Source of the DNA: Planktothrix serta PCC 8927
GTDB taxonomy: Bacteria > Cyanobacteriota > Cyanobacteriia > Cyanobacteriales > Microcoleaceae
DNA length: 34,250 bases
Assembly: GCF_900010725.2 (NCBI RefSeq)
Contig: NZ_LR734868.1
Span: 29,777-64,026, forward strand
Direction: 5' to 3'
Position 1 is the first letter of the stretch. The number at the start of each line of letters is the position of its first letter. The translations under genes were made by a program, and so were the position numbers. A model generated the notes under the pieces. That model was given only the letters and a program-made list of their open reading frames with translations, ran no database searches and was not told where the DNA came from. Below, piece by piece: positions 27,327 to 34,250 of the stretch.

Positions 27327-27677
27327 ATGCAAAATAAGCAAAAGGTAACTCTCTATCTTCCGCCGGAACTGCACCGCAAATTAAAAATTAAAGCGGCAGT
27401 TGAATCAGAACCGATGTCATCCATTGCTGAACGAGCCATTGTTTTCTACCTCAACAATTCCGAGTTGGTAGACGAAGTGGAGGCATCCTATGGACAAACC
27501 CATCGGGTTTACTCCTGTCCAGAGTGTTCCAGTTCCATCATTATTAAGGAAGGGGAATTAAGCTCACTAAGAGAGCAGCCCAGTGTCCTATCCGATGATG
27601 AACTTCCAGTCCAACCTGTGAGAGATGTAGAATCTAGCACGGCGCAATCGGGAGAAGAAGAACTGGTTCCTTGCTAA
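27327..27677 (+). CDS. Ribbon-helix-helix protein with a Cys knuckle
   Basis: 116 residues. The N-terminus KVTLYLPPELHRKLKIKAAV...PMSSIAERAIVFYL is a ribbon-helix-helix (CopG/Arc-type) fold: DNA-contacting strand, then two helices. A CPEC pair (C64, C67) follows, and an acidic disordered tail ends in Cys116. It is likely a DNA-binding regulator; autoregulation through the palindromes in the leader is inferred. It precedes the Ycf46-type ATPase by about 100 bases. From memory, Synechocystis has a comparable stress-responsive cluster, slr0373-slr0374-slr0376, whose middle gene is the Ycf46 homologue; gene-by-gene identity was not checked. Confidence 0.82.
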   Translation: MQNKQKVTLYLPPELHRKLKIKAAVESEPMSSIAERAIVFYLNNSELVDEVEASYGQTHRVYSCPECSSSIIIKEGELSSLREQPSVLSDDELPVQPVRDVESSTAQSGEEELVPC

Positions 27678-27775
27678 ATCCCTAGCTTCGAGACTGGCGC
27701 GAGTTGTGTTCAGAATCGGACGTTAGGAATCTGAAATTCTGTAAACGTTACACCGTCTCTATTGGATCGAGGACT

Positions 27776-29296
27776 ATGCAAGAAGAACTCAGTATCTTAA
27801 TTGAAGCCCGATATCCTCTGATCTACCTCGTCACCTCTGAGGAAGAGCGGTCTGAGCAGGCGATCGCCAAAATCGCACAAGCAAAACGCCAGAGAGAGGT
27901 TTATGTGTGGACAGTGACTCGTGGCCTAGTCAAATATGATCAAGCCCGAACTGCCGTTCAGTCCAACACAGTCTCTCCGCAAGCGGCGCTGGAGTGGGTG
28001 ATTCGGCACAGAGAGCCTAACGTAAGCGGAAGTATCTATATATTTAAAGATTTGCATCCCTTCAAAGATTCTCCTGAAGTGACCCGGTGTTTGCGGGATG
28101 CGATCGCCAGTTTTAAAGGCACAAACAAGACCATCATCTTGATGTCGCCGATTCAATCTATTCCCATCGAGCTAGAGAAAGAAGTTGTGGTTCTGGACTT
28201 CGCTCTGCCCGATCTGAAAGAATTGAATCAAGTGTTAACCGCCCAACTCGAACAAGCCCGGTCTCGACGTTTAACCACCGAAGGACGAGAAAAACTGCTC
28301 AAAGCAGCTTTAGGCTTAACCCGCGATGAGGCTGAAAAAGTCTACCGGAAAGCTCAAGTCACCGCCGGACGTCTCACTGAAGAAGAAGTTGACATTGTTC
28401 TCACCGAGAAGAAGCAACTGATTCGACGCAATGGCATTTTAGAATACATTGATGTCGATGAAACAATCGATTCAGTGGGAGGTTTAGAAGAACTGAAACG
28501 GTGGCTACACCAACGTTCCAACGCCTTCACCGAAAGAGCCAGGGAATATGGTCTACCTCAACCCAAGGGAATGTTAATTTTAGGGATACCCGGATGCGGA
28601 AAGTCCCTGATTGCCAAAACCACCTCTCGGTTATGGGGATTACCCTTGCTGCGCTTAGATATGGGTCGGGTGTATGATGGTTCAACGGTGGGTCGTTCCG
28701 AAGCTAACCTGAGAAACGCCTTGAAGACGGCTGAATCCATTTCCCCGGTGATTCTATTTATCGATGAATTAGATAAATCCTTTGCCGGAAGTGCCGGATC
28801 AGCAGATTCTGATGGTGGAACCTCCAGTCGCATCTTTGGATCATTCCTCACCTGGATGCAGGAAAAAAGCTCTCCTGTGTTCGTGATGGCAACCGCCAAC
28901 CGCGTTGAACGCTTACCTGGGGAATTCCTCAGAAAAGGCCGATTTGATGAAATCTTCTTTGTGGATCTCCCCACAAAAGAAGAACGCCAAGATATTTTTA
29001 AAATTCATCTGTCCAAACGCCGACGGGAAATTGAACGCTTCGATTTAGAGCAACTTTCTACCGTTTCCGAAGGCTTTTCTGGAGCAGAAATTGAGCAAGC
29101 CGTAATCGCTTCGATGTACGAGGCTTTTGCTCAAGACCGCGAGTTTACGCAGCTTGATATCATTGCCGCCATAAAATCGACCCTCCCGTTATCCAAAACG
29201 ATGAACGAACAGGTAACGGCACTACGAGATTGGGCGAGACAGCGCGCACGTCCGGCTGCATCTGCCATCGCTGAATATCAGCGCATGGAGTTCTAA
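27776..29296 (+). CDS. ycf46: AAA+ ATPase, Ycf46 family
   Basis: 506 residues. The N-terminal half (MQEELSILIEARYPLIYLVTSEEER) is the Ycf46-specific region. The C-terminal half is a classical AAA module: Walker A GIPGCGKS (about 270-277), Walker B VILFIDELDK (about 324-333), sensor-1 ATANR, and the arginine-finger region RKGRFDEIFFVDLP. From memory, the family has been linked to photosynthesis under stress or CO2 limitation, but its substrate is unknown. I chose the ATG at 27776 (GAGG five bases upstream) over an upstream GTG at 27704, whose 24 extra residues look unstructured. It is the middle gene of a likely three-gene operon with the RHH and Ycf35-like genes. Confidence 0.93.
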   Translation: MQEELSILIEARYPLIYLVTSEEERSEQAIAKIAQAKRQREVYVWTVTRGLVKYDQARTAVQSNTVSPQAALEWVIRHREPNVSGSIYIFKDLHPFKDSPEVTRCLRDAIASFKGTNKTIILMSPIQSIPIELEKEVVVLDFALPDLKELNQVLTAQLEQARSRRLTTEGREKLLKAALGLTRDEAEKVYRKAQVTAGRLTEEEVDIVLTEKKQLIRRNGILEYIDVDETIDSVGGLEELKRWLHQRSNAFTERAREYGLPQPKGMLILGIPGCGKSLIAKTTSRLWGLPLLRLDMGRVYDGSTVGRSEANLRNALKTAESISPVILFIDELDKSFAGSAGSADSDGGTSSRIFGSFLTWMQEKSSPVFVMATANRVERLPGEFLRKGRFDEIFFVDLPTKEERQDIFKIHLSKRRREIERFDLEQLSTVSEGFSGAEIEQAVIASMYEAFAQDREFTQLDIIAAIKSTLPLSKTMNEQVTALRDWARQRARPAASAIAEYQRMEF

Positions 29297-29360
29297 AAGC
29301 TTACTCCTAGTCCAAATAGGAGATAAGGCTAGTCACCAAAACAGGCTAGCAGTTCCCAAA

Positions 29361-29394
29361 AAAAAAGCCGTCCTCTTATAAAGACGGCATTGAT
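29361..29394 (-). terminator. Intrinsic-terminator-like hairpin facing the minus strand
   Basis: GCCGTC (29367-29372) pairs with GACGGC (29383-29388), and an A-run precedes it on the plus strand. Read on the minus strand this is stem plus T-run, a terminator for antisense transcription. On the plus strand it could be a processing or attenuation hairpin between ycf46 and ycf35-like. A weaker GCTAG/CTAGC pair lies just upstream (29328-29350). Confidence 0.5.
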
Positions 29395-29444
29395 TCTAAC
29401 CAAACCGTTGTTGTTTCGTTTTCAGTTCCACGGAGGATACCTAA

Positions 29445-29798
29445 ATGTCTCACTTTAGCACACTGCGTACCAAAATCACCGATTCCGAAATCCTGAAAGC
29501 TTCTCTGCGCGATCTGGGCATTAGCACCAAAACTAGCGCCGATGTTCGCGGATACAACGGCCAACGGGTTCGTGCCGACTTGGTTGCAGTTCTTGAAGGC
29601 GAATATGACCTCGGTTGGTCTCGCAACAGCGATGGTACTTTCGATTTAATTGCTGATCTGTGGGGCGTTGCCAAAAAACACAACCAAACCGAACTGATCA
29701 ACTCTATTAATCAAAAATACGCCATTAACAAGACCTTAGCTGATGTCAAACAGCGCGGTCTGCAAAACGCCAACGTAAAATTGGTTGTCCAAAAATAG
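29445..29798 (+). CDS. ycf35: Ycf35 / DUF1257 family protein
   Basis: 117 residues. MSHFSTLRTKITDSEILKASLRDLG, then VRGYNGQRVRADLV, then YDLGWSRNSDGTFDLIADLWG and a C-terminal QKYAINKTLADVKQRG match the Ycf35/DUF1257 pattern of cyanobacteria and red algal plastids; molecular function is not known. A strong GGAGG (29432-29436) eight bases before the ATG suggests high translation. It lies 148 bases after ycf46 and ends before a strong terminator. Other DUF1257 paralogues exist in cyanobacteria, so the symbol is tentative. Confidence 0.88.
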   Translation: MSHFSTLRTKITDSEILKASLRDLGISTKTSADVRGYNGQRVRADLVAVLEGEYDLGWSRNSDGTFDLIADLWGVAKKHNQTELINSINQKYAINKTLADVKQRGLQNANVKLVVQK

Positions 29799-29822
29799 TG
29801 GGTCAGAGCGTTCCCAAGCTTG

Positions 29823-29858
29823 CGGGTTAACCGAATTTAGACGGGTTAACCCGTTTTT
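29823..29858 (+). terminator. Strong intrinsic terminator
   Basis: A perfect 10-bp stem, CGGGTTAACC (29823-29832) with GGTTAACCCG (29844-29853), 11-base loop, then TTTTT (29854-29858). It closes the RHH-ycf46-ycf35 operon. Confidence 0.92.
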
Positions 29859-29950
29859 CTATTTGCCAGTCGATCAATTTATGAGATATCTTAGTAATAT
29901 TCAATAGAGTGGATCGGTAATCTACTACTTAAAAAACGTAGCGAATTCTC

Positions 29951-30631
29951 ATGCAAACTGAAGCTTTTAGCGAGCTTTTTCCACTATTCAAGGGGGCCAA
30001 TCCTGAAACATTAGAATGGCTGCTATCCGTTGCGGTCAAACATGAATATCCCGCCGACCGGGCTGTTGTCATGGAAGATGCTTGGGGAAATGCGGTTTAT
30101 TTTGTCGTTTCTGGGTGGGTGAAAGTCCGACGTTTATCTGGGGAGGAAGTCGTGACATTAGCCATTTTGGGACATGGAGATTTCTTTGGAGAAATGGCGA
30201 TTTTAGATGAATCCCCCCGTGCGAATGATGTGATTGCCCTATCATCAGTCCGATTAATTAGTGTTTCTGCTCAACGCTTTATCCAGACGTTGTTTAAAGA
30301 TCCGCAACTTCATCATCGAATGTTGCAATTAATGGTGCGCCGTTTGCGTCAAACGAACCAACGCTATCAAATTCGTCACCGACCTCCTGCCGTAAAACTC
30401 GCCAACACCCTCGTAGAATTAGCCGAAAATTACGGTCAGCACAGTGAAAAAGGGGCGGACATTTTTAATATTCCTTTCCAAGATTTAGCAGATGTTACGG
30501 ATATTTCCTTGGAAGAAACAAGCAAAATAATGGATAAAATTATGAGTAAAGGTTGGATGAGTATAGATGAAGAACAGCAAGTGATTCATTTGCTGAATCT
30601 CAAACATTTAAACCATCTGGCCAGTCAATAA
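29951..30631 (+). CDS. Crp/Fnr-family transcriptional regulator
   Basis: 226 residues. A cyclic-nucleotide-binding beta roll (about 10-125) contains the phosphate-binding cassette FFGEMAILDESPRAND (G80, E81, P89, R90), so the key Glu and Arg for cAMP/cGMP are kept, though the residue after PRA is Asn. A dimer helix (MLQLMVRRLRQTNQ) is followed by a winged HTH (IPFQDLADVTDISLEETSKIMDKI), in which the turn and recognition helix are acidic and depart from the usual SRETVSR pattern. It probably binds a cyclic nucleotide, but DNA binding could be altered. No iron-sulfur Cys set, so it is not an Fnr. It lies between the terminator and the M61 peptidase gene. Confidence 0.88.
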   Translation: MQTEAFSELFPLFKGANPETLEWLLSVAVKHEYPADRAVVMEDAWGNAVYFVVSGWVKVRRLSGEEVVTLAILGHGDFFGEMAILDESPRANDVIALSSVRLISVSAQRFIQTLFKDPQLHHRMLQLMVRRLRQTNQRYQIRHRPPAVKLANTLVELAENYGQHSEKGADIFNIPFQDLADVTDISLEETSKIMDKIMSKGWMSIDEEQQVIHLLNLKHLNHLASQ

Positions 30632-30684
30632 ATCTGAAACATTTAACGCGAAATCTCAGCGTCATCTACTACATCAGAATGCTT

Positions 30685-30780
30685 ATCAATCGATTGATTC
30701 CCATTTTTTTCTCTGATATCTTTGCAACCTCTGAGTTGATTTTCCCTTCTGTTTAACGGTTAATTCCATTTACAGAGGGG
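30685..30780. promoter_or_regulatory. Palindrome and leader hairpin upstream of the M61 peptidase
   Basis: ATCAATCGATTGAT (30685-30698) is a perfect 14-bp palindrome. CCCTTCTGT (30744-30752) pairs with ACAGAGGGG (30772-30780) over nine positions with one G-U. Neither matches a Crp site (TGTGA-N6-TCACA) or an NtcA site (GTA-N8-TAC). Confidence 0.45.
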
Positions 30781-30823
30781 AAACTTGTTGTTTAGAAACA
30801 CTTATTTTTAACCGATAAAAATT

Positions 30824-32611
30824 ATGACTGAAGCAACTCAAACCCGTCCTCCTTCTTCAACTCCGGTTACTCCTGTCTTACAATATTGGGTGGCGCTCCC
30901 TAAGCCCGAATCCCATTTATTTGAAATTACGTTACAAATTCGAGGAGATCTCCTTTCCTCCTCCCCATTAGATTTAAAAATGCCCGTTTGGACACCAGGA
31001 TCTTATTTAGTGCGGGAATATTCCCGACATTTACAAGATTGGGAAGTTTGTGATCAGAATGGTAATCCCCTAAACTGGCAAAAAATTAGTAAAAATCATT
31101 GGCAAATTCAACCGGAATCTGCAACAGAAATTACGGTTTCCTATCGGATTTTTGCTAATGAATTAAGTGTGAGAACCAATCATTTAGACTCCTCTCATGG
31201 TTATTTTAATGGGGCGGCTTTATTTTTCTATATTCCCGGATATGAACAACACCCCATTCAAGTCACGATAGAACCCCCTAAAAATTGGACAGTTAGCACA
31301 ATTTTACCCACAATTCCTAATCAACCCAATACCTTTTATGCTTCTAATTTTGATACATTAGTTGATAGTCCTTTTGAAATTGGAACCCATCAGTTATATG
31401 AATTTCAAGTTGAGGGAAAATCCCATCAATTAGCAATTTGGGGTGAGGGAAATCTTAATCCTGAACGGTTACTCAAGGATTTTCAAAAAATTATAGCCGT
31501 AGAATCAGAATTATTTGGGGGATTACCCTACAAACGCTATTTATTTTTATTACATCTTTCTAATCATGGCTTTGGGGGTTTAGAACATAAAAATTCTTGT
31601 TCTTTAATTTATTCTCGATTTGGGTTTCGTAATAACGATAAATATAATCGGTTTATGCAATTAGTCGCCCATGAATTTTTCCATTTATGGAACGTTAAAC
31701 GCATTCGACCCAAAGCCTTAGAACTGTTTGATTATGAACAGGAAAACTATACTCCCTCTTTGTGGTTTTCTGAAGGAACAACCAGCTATTATGATATGGT
31801 GATTCCCTACCGGGCGGGAATTTTTGATGTTAAAGGGTTTTTGAATGCGATCGCCAAAGATATTACTCGCTTACAAACCATCCCAGGGCGGTTAGTTCAA
31901 CCCTTAAGTGAATCGAGTTGGGATACTTGGATTAAACTCTATCGGCGAGAATCTCATAGTGATAATAATCAAATTTCCTATTATTTAAAAGGGGAATTAG
32001 TGTCATTTTTACTGGATTTATTAATCAGAGAAAAACAGGGAAATCAGCGATCGCTCGATGATGTTATGCGTCAAATGTGGGACGAATTTGGTCAACCCGA
32101 AATCGGCTTTACTCCTGAACAATTAGAACAGGTGATTGAATCTATTGCTGAAACCTCTTTAAGGGATTTCTTTCAAAACTATTTATATGGACTGGATGAA
32201 CTTCCCTATAATCAATATTTAGAACCCTTTGGGTTACAAGTGGTCGCTGAAACAACGGATGAAACCCCCTATTTGGGCTGTAAAATAGCCTCAGAAAAAG
32301 GTCGAGAAATAATTAAATTTGTGGAAGTCGGGAGTCCGGCTGAAACCGCAGGATTAGATATTAATGATGAACTTTTAGCCTTAAATGGATTTAAAGTCAC
32401 CTCTGACCAATTCCATGAACGGTTAAAAGATTACAAACCGGGAGATACAGTAGAATTAACCTTTTTTCATCAAGATTTATTGCGAACTTGTCAAGCTACC
32501 TTAACATCTCCCCGTCCTAATCATTACAAAATCGTTTCTGTTAGCCAACCGACCCCTCAACAAAAACGAAATTTTGAAGGCTGGTTAGGGTGTCCTTATC
32601 ACAATTTATGA
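30824..32611 (+). CDS. M61-family metallopeptidase with PDZ domain
   Basis: 595 residues. An N-terminal beta domain is followed by the gluzincin site HEFFHLWNVKRIRP (HExxH about 283-287), with GGLEHKNS just before and the third-ligand region SLWFSEGTTSYYD about 30 residues after. This is the M61 glycyl-aminopeptidase-like pattern. A PDZ domain (about 475-560: GREIIKFVEVGSPAETAGLDINDELLALNG) ends the protein. No signal peptide is seen, so it is probably cytoplasmic. It would trim N-terminal Gly/Ala residues or peptides by family analogy; the substrate is unknown. It lies 192 bases after the Crp-family gene and may be its target. Confidence 0.93.
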   Translation: MTEATQTRPPSSTPVTPVLQYWVALPKPESHLFEITLQIRGDLLSSSPLDLKMPVWTPGSYLVREYSRHLQDWEVCDQNGNPLNWQKISKNHWQIQPESATEITVSYRIFANELSVRTNHLDSSHGYFNGAALFFYIPGYEQHPIQVTIEPPKNWTVSTILPTIPNQPNTFYASNFDTLVDSPFEIGTHQLYEFQVEGKSHQLAIWGEGNLNPERLLKDFQKIIAVESELFGGLPYKRYLFLLHLSNHGFGGLEHKNSCSLIYSRFGFRNNDKYNRFMQLVAHEFFHLWNVKRIRPKALELFDYEQENYTPSLWFSEGTTSYYDMVIPYRAGIFDVKGFLNAIAKDITRLQTIPGRLVQPLSESSWDTWIKLYRRESHSDNNQISYYLKGELVSFLLDLLIREKQGNQRSLDDVMRQMWDEFGQPEIGFTPEQLEQVIESIAETSLRDFFQNYLYGLDELPYNQYLEPFGLQVVAETTDETPYLGCKIASEKGREIIKFVEVGSPAETAGLDINDELLALNGFKVTSDQFHERLKDYKPGDTVELTFFHQDLLRTCQATLTSPRPNHYKIVSVSQPTPQQKRNFEGWLGCPYHNL

Positions 32612-32644
32612 GATGATGAGGGGGAAATATTCAGAGGTTAGGCG

Positions 32645-33124
32645 ATGGAAGTACCACCCCCTCCTTCAATTACACCCCGTCAGATGAATCTATTGCGGGT
32701 TGTAACCTCAATGGCTTGGTCAGATGGAGAATTAGCAACGGAAGAAGTTGATGTCATGCTGAATCAATTTAGCCGTTTGTTTGCGAAACAGGAACAACAA
32801 CAGCAACAACTCCAACAGGAATTAAGGGATTATTTAATGCAAAATATTCCCTTAGAGGAGTTAATTCCTAAACTCGAAACCCAAGCCGAACGAGAACTGG
32901 TACTTGTCTTAGGATATGAAGTGATTAACTCCAGCGCTCGCACCCCAGATGAACCTAAAATTAACCCGGACGAAGCAGCCGCTTATCAAACATTATTACA
33001 GTTACTAAATCTTCCTTCAGATGTGGTTCAACGTCTGGAAGAGCAGATGGATAGTCCCTCCCATTCTAAAGCAGAATTAATTGAAACCATCACTCGAAAA
33101 TTAGGAGCATTTATTCAAAAATAA
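32645..33124 (+). CDS. TerB-like protein
   Basis: 159 residues. MAWSDGELATEEVDVM and the acidic helices after it resemble the TerB/tellurite-resistance fold, which many bacteria use outside tellurite resistance. A Gln-rich segment (EQQQQQLQQEL, about 52-62) separates two halves. It starts 33 bases after the M61 stop, with AGAGG about ten bases before the ATG, so it is probably in one operon with the peptidase. Function is unknown. Confidence 0.8.
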   Translation: MEVPPPPSITPRQMNLLRVVTSMAWSDGELATEEVDVMLNQFSRLFAKQEQQQQQLQQELRDYLMQNIPLEELIPKLETQAERELVLVLGYEVINSSARTPDEPKINPDEAAAYQTLLQLLNLPSDVVQRLEEQMDSPSHSKAELIETITRKLGAFIQK

Positions 33125-33136
33125 TCAGTAAGTTTG

Positions 33137-33197
33137 TAGGGGTGGGTTCATCAAGGTTTTAGTAAATTCATCAAGATCCAAGTGAACCCGCCCGTAC
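33137..33197. repeat. Imperfect inverted repeat downstream of the TerB-like gene
   Basis: GTAGGGGTGGGTTCA pairs with TGAACCCGCCCGTAC, 13 of 15 positions, across a loop of about 30 bases with TTCATCAAG repeated inside. It is followed by three ATCAGTC units (33202-33219). It has the look of a dispersed cyanobacterial palindrome. Confidence 0.7.
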
Positions 33198-33265
33198 CCA
33201 TCATCAGTCATCAGTCATCCGTTTTTAGTTCTTACCAACTATTAATATAAACTGTTAAATCTCCC

Positions 33266-33313
33266 CCTGATAACTGATAACTGATAACTGTTCCCTGTTC
33301 CCTATTCCCTGCT
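33266..33313. repeat. TGATAAC and TGTTCCC heptamers before the last gene
   Basis: Three TGATAAC units run directly into TGTTCCC/TATTCCC units, ending a few bases before the start codon at 33316. No Shine-Dalgarno remains. Confidence 0.9.
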
Positions 33314-33315
33314 CT

Positions 33316-34167
33316 ATGTCAAATTTAATGAATGACATTGCGAAACAAGCCCACAATGGTCGTGTTCCAGCCATCATTCAAATCATTAATCAACAAATGA
33401 CTGATTTAGGAGTAAGAACTCGTGCGGTTTTTACCCATGATGTTTTGCAACTGCTTTGTGAGGCTAAAAATCCTGAATCTTTAGATAAATCAACTATTGT
33501 TACCCAAATTCGTGAAATTTTGGAGTCAATTTCTCCCCGTAATATTCGTCGAGTTAGAATTAATAGTCGTATCCTTAAAGAACAGCAATTACTGTGGTTA
33601 GAAAATATTACCCAAGATCCTGAAGATCAATTGCTGTGGTCAGAAGATATTATTCTCAAAAAACCGAATATTTTTAAACAGTGGGATAAGAGAATTCCAT
33701 CTCAAAATGCCAAAAATAATCAACCTATTTTCAATAACCTATCCTCAACTTCCCCGCCAGAAAAACGTCAATTTCCACTAAATTTAATTGTCGCTGTTGC
33801 TGTGAGTTTAGTATTAGGATTAATGGGATTTTTTCTGTACAATGAGTTACAATTTCAATTATTCAATACCTTACAATCTAACAAAAAAAACAATGTTGAA
33901 GTATCCCCTTCCTCTCTCCAAACTTTATCATCAAAAGAACAATTTACCCAAGCAGTGAAACTGGCTACTGAAGCCTCCGCCGAGGGAAAAGTGGCTGATA
34001 CCCGCCAGGAATGGTTAGAAATTGCTCAAAAATGGCAGCAAGCCGCTGATTATATGGCGAAAGTATCTCCTGATTTTGAACGTTATAAAATAGCCCAAGA
34101 TCGAGCCCCATTATATCGTCGAAATCAAGAACAAGCCCAACAAAAAGCTGATGAATTGAATCAGTAA
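33316..34167 (+). CDS. Single-span membrane protein of unknown function
   Basis: 283 residues. The N-terminal 130 or so are soluble and helical (AIIQIINQQMTDLGVRTRAV; PRNIRRVRINSR). One membrane segment lies at about 153-175 (LIVAVAVSLVLGLMGFFLY). The C-terminus is helical and TPR-like (ADTRQEWLEIAQKWQQAADYM). With a cytoplasmic N-terminus the helical tail would be periplasmic or lumenal. I recognise no named family, though similar architecture is frequent among cyanobacterial hypothetical proteins. Heptamer arrays of opposite orientation flank it. Confidence 0.78.
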   Translation: MSNLMNDIAKQAHNGRVPAIIQIINQQMTDLGVRTRAVFTHDVLQLLCEAKNPESLDKSTIVTQIREILESISPRNIRRVRINSRILKEQQLLWLENITQDPEDQLLWSEDIILKKPNIFKQWDKRIPSQNAKNNQPIFNNLSSTSPPEKRQFPLNLIVAVAVSLVLGLMGFFLYNELQFQLFNTLQSNKKNNVEVSPSSLQTLSSKEQFTQAVKLATEASAEGKVADTRQEWLEIAQKWQQAADYMAKVSPDFERYKIAQDRAPLYRRNQEQAQQKADELNQ

Positions 34168-34178
34168 TCATTTGAAAA

Positions 34179-34250
34179 GGGAACAGGGAACAGGGAACAG
34201 GGAACAGGGAATAGGGAATAGGGAATAGGGAATAGGGAATAGGGAATAGG
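34179..34250. repeat. GGGAACA/GGGAATA heptamer array, runs off the window
   Basis: Four GGGAACA units then six GGGAATA units, perfect, continuing past the right edge. This is the reverse complement of the TGTTCCC/TATTCCC family seen at 6604-6634, 8058-8107 and 33289-33309. Confidence 0.97.

Noticed and set aside
27704-27775. GTG start for the Ycf46-type ATPase
   Set aside because: The ATG at 27776 has GAGG at a good distance and gives the normal family N-terminus.
30685-30698. Palindrome considered as a Crp or NtcA binding site
   Set aside because: It does not match TGTGA-N6-TCACA or GTA-N8-TAC.
34179-34250. Repeat arrays considered as CRISPR
   Set aside because: Units are 7 bp and contiguous, with no spacers; no cas genes are present.

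Overview
The window looks like chromosome from a filamentous cyanobacterium, most likely a Planktothrix/Oscillatoria-type organism (inference). The evidence is repeated HIP1 octamers (GCGATCGC, for example near 4057, 9739, 14055, 20169, 25794 and 32047), chlorophyll and plastid-type genes (chlH, pxcA, ycf46- and ycf35-like), a plant-type ferredoxin, and many short tandem heptanucleotide repeats between genes. No single gene fixes the genus.

Layout. 1-5375 (minus): two tandem, paralogous RTX calcium-binding surface/secreted proteins with Pro-Thr linkers; the downstream one runs off the left edge. 5778-7955 (minus): a P-loop, UvrD/RecB-like protein with a repeat-derived insertion. 8118-11456 (plus): pxcA, then an SDR reductase/epimerase and an MBL-fold hydrolase in a likely two-gene operon. 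11484-13607 (minus): a triple-PAS histidine kinase. 14003-15808 (minus): a TpsB/ShlB-type outer-membrane transporter. 16091-16914 (plus): a 2Fe-2S ferredoxin and a small unknown protein. 16947-17026 (minus): tRNA-Leu(GAG). 17293-22895 (plus): accC, a possible 40-residue ORF, and chlH.

22906-25634 is the main accessory region. A type II restriction-modification cassette (beta-class DNA methyltransferase with an inserted helix-turn-helix-like segment, convergent HNH-type restriction enzyme, and XRE controller protein overlapping it) lies between two 89-bp direct repeats that align without gaps at about 81 percent identity (72/89 by hand). Each repeat can fold into a 10-bp-arm hairpin. Next come two overlapping genes of unknown function, a RelB/Phd-like antitoxin and a RelE-like toxin that has lost its 3' half. 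This stretch is more AT-rich than its neighbours.

27327-29798 (plus) is a probable operon of a ribbon-helix-helix/zinc-knuckle protein, a Ycf46-type AAA ATPase and a Ycf35/DUF1257 protein, with a clear promoter and a strong terminator. 29951-34167 (plus) holds a Crp/Fnr-family regulator, an M61 peptidase with a PDZ domain, a TerB-like protein and a single-span membrane protein. The window ends inside a GGGAATA heptamer array.

The recurring theme is repeat invasion. TTGACTG, TGTTCCC, TAACTGA and CCCGAAA heptamers fill intergenic regions, sit where ribosome binding sites would be, supply the last codons of one gene, and are inserted in frame in another.
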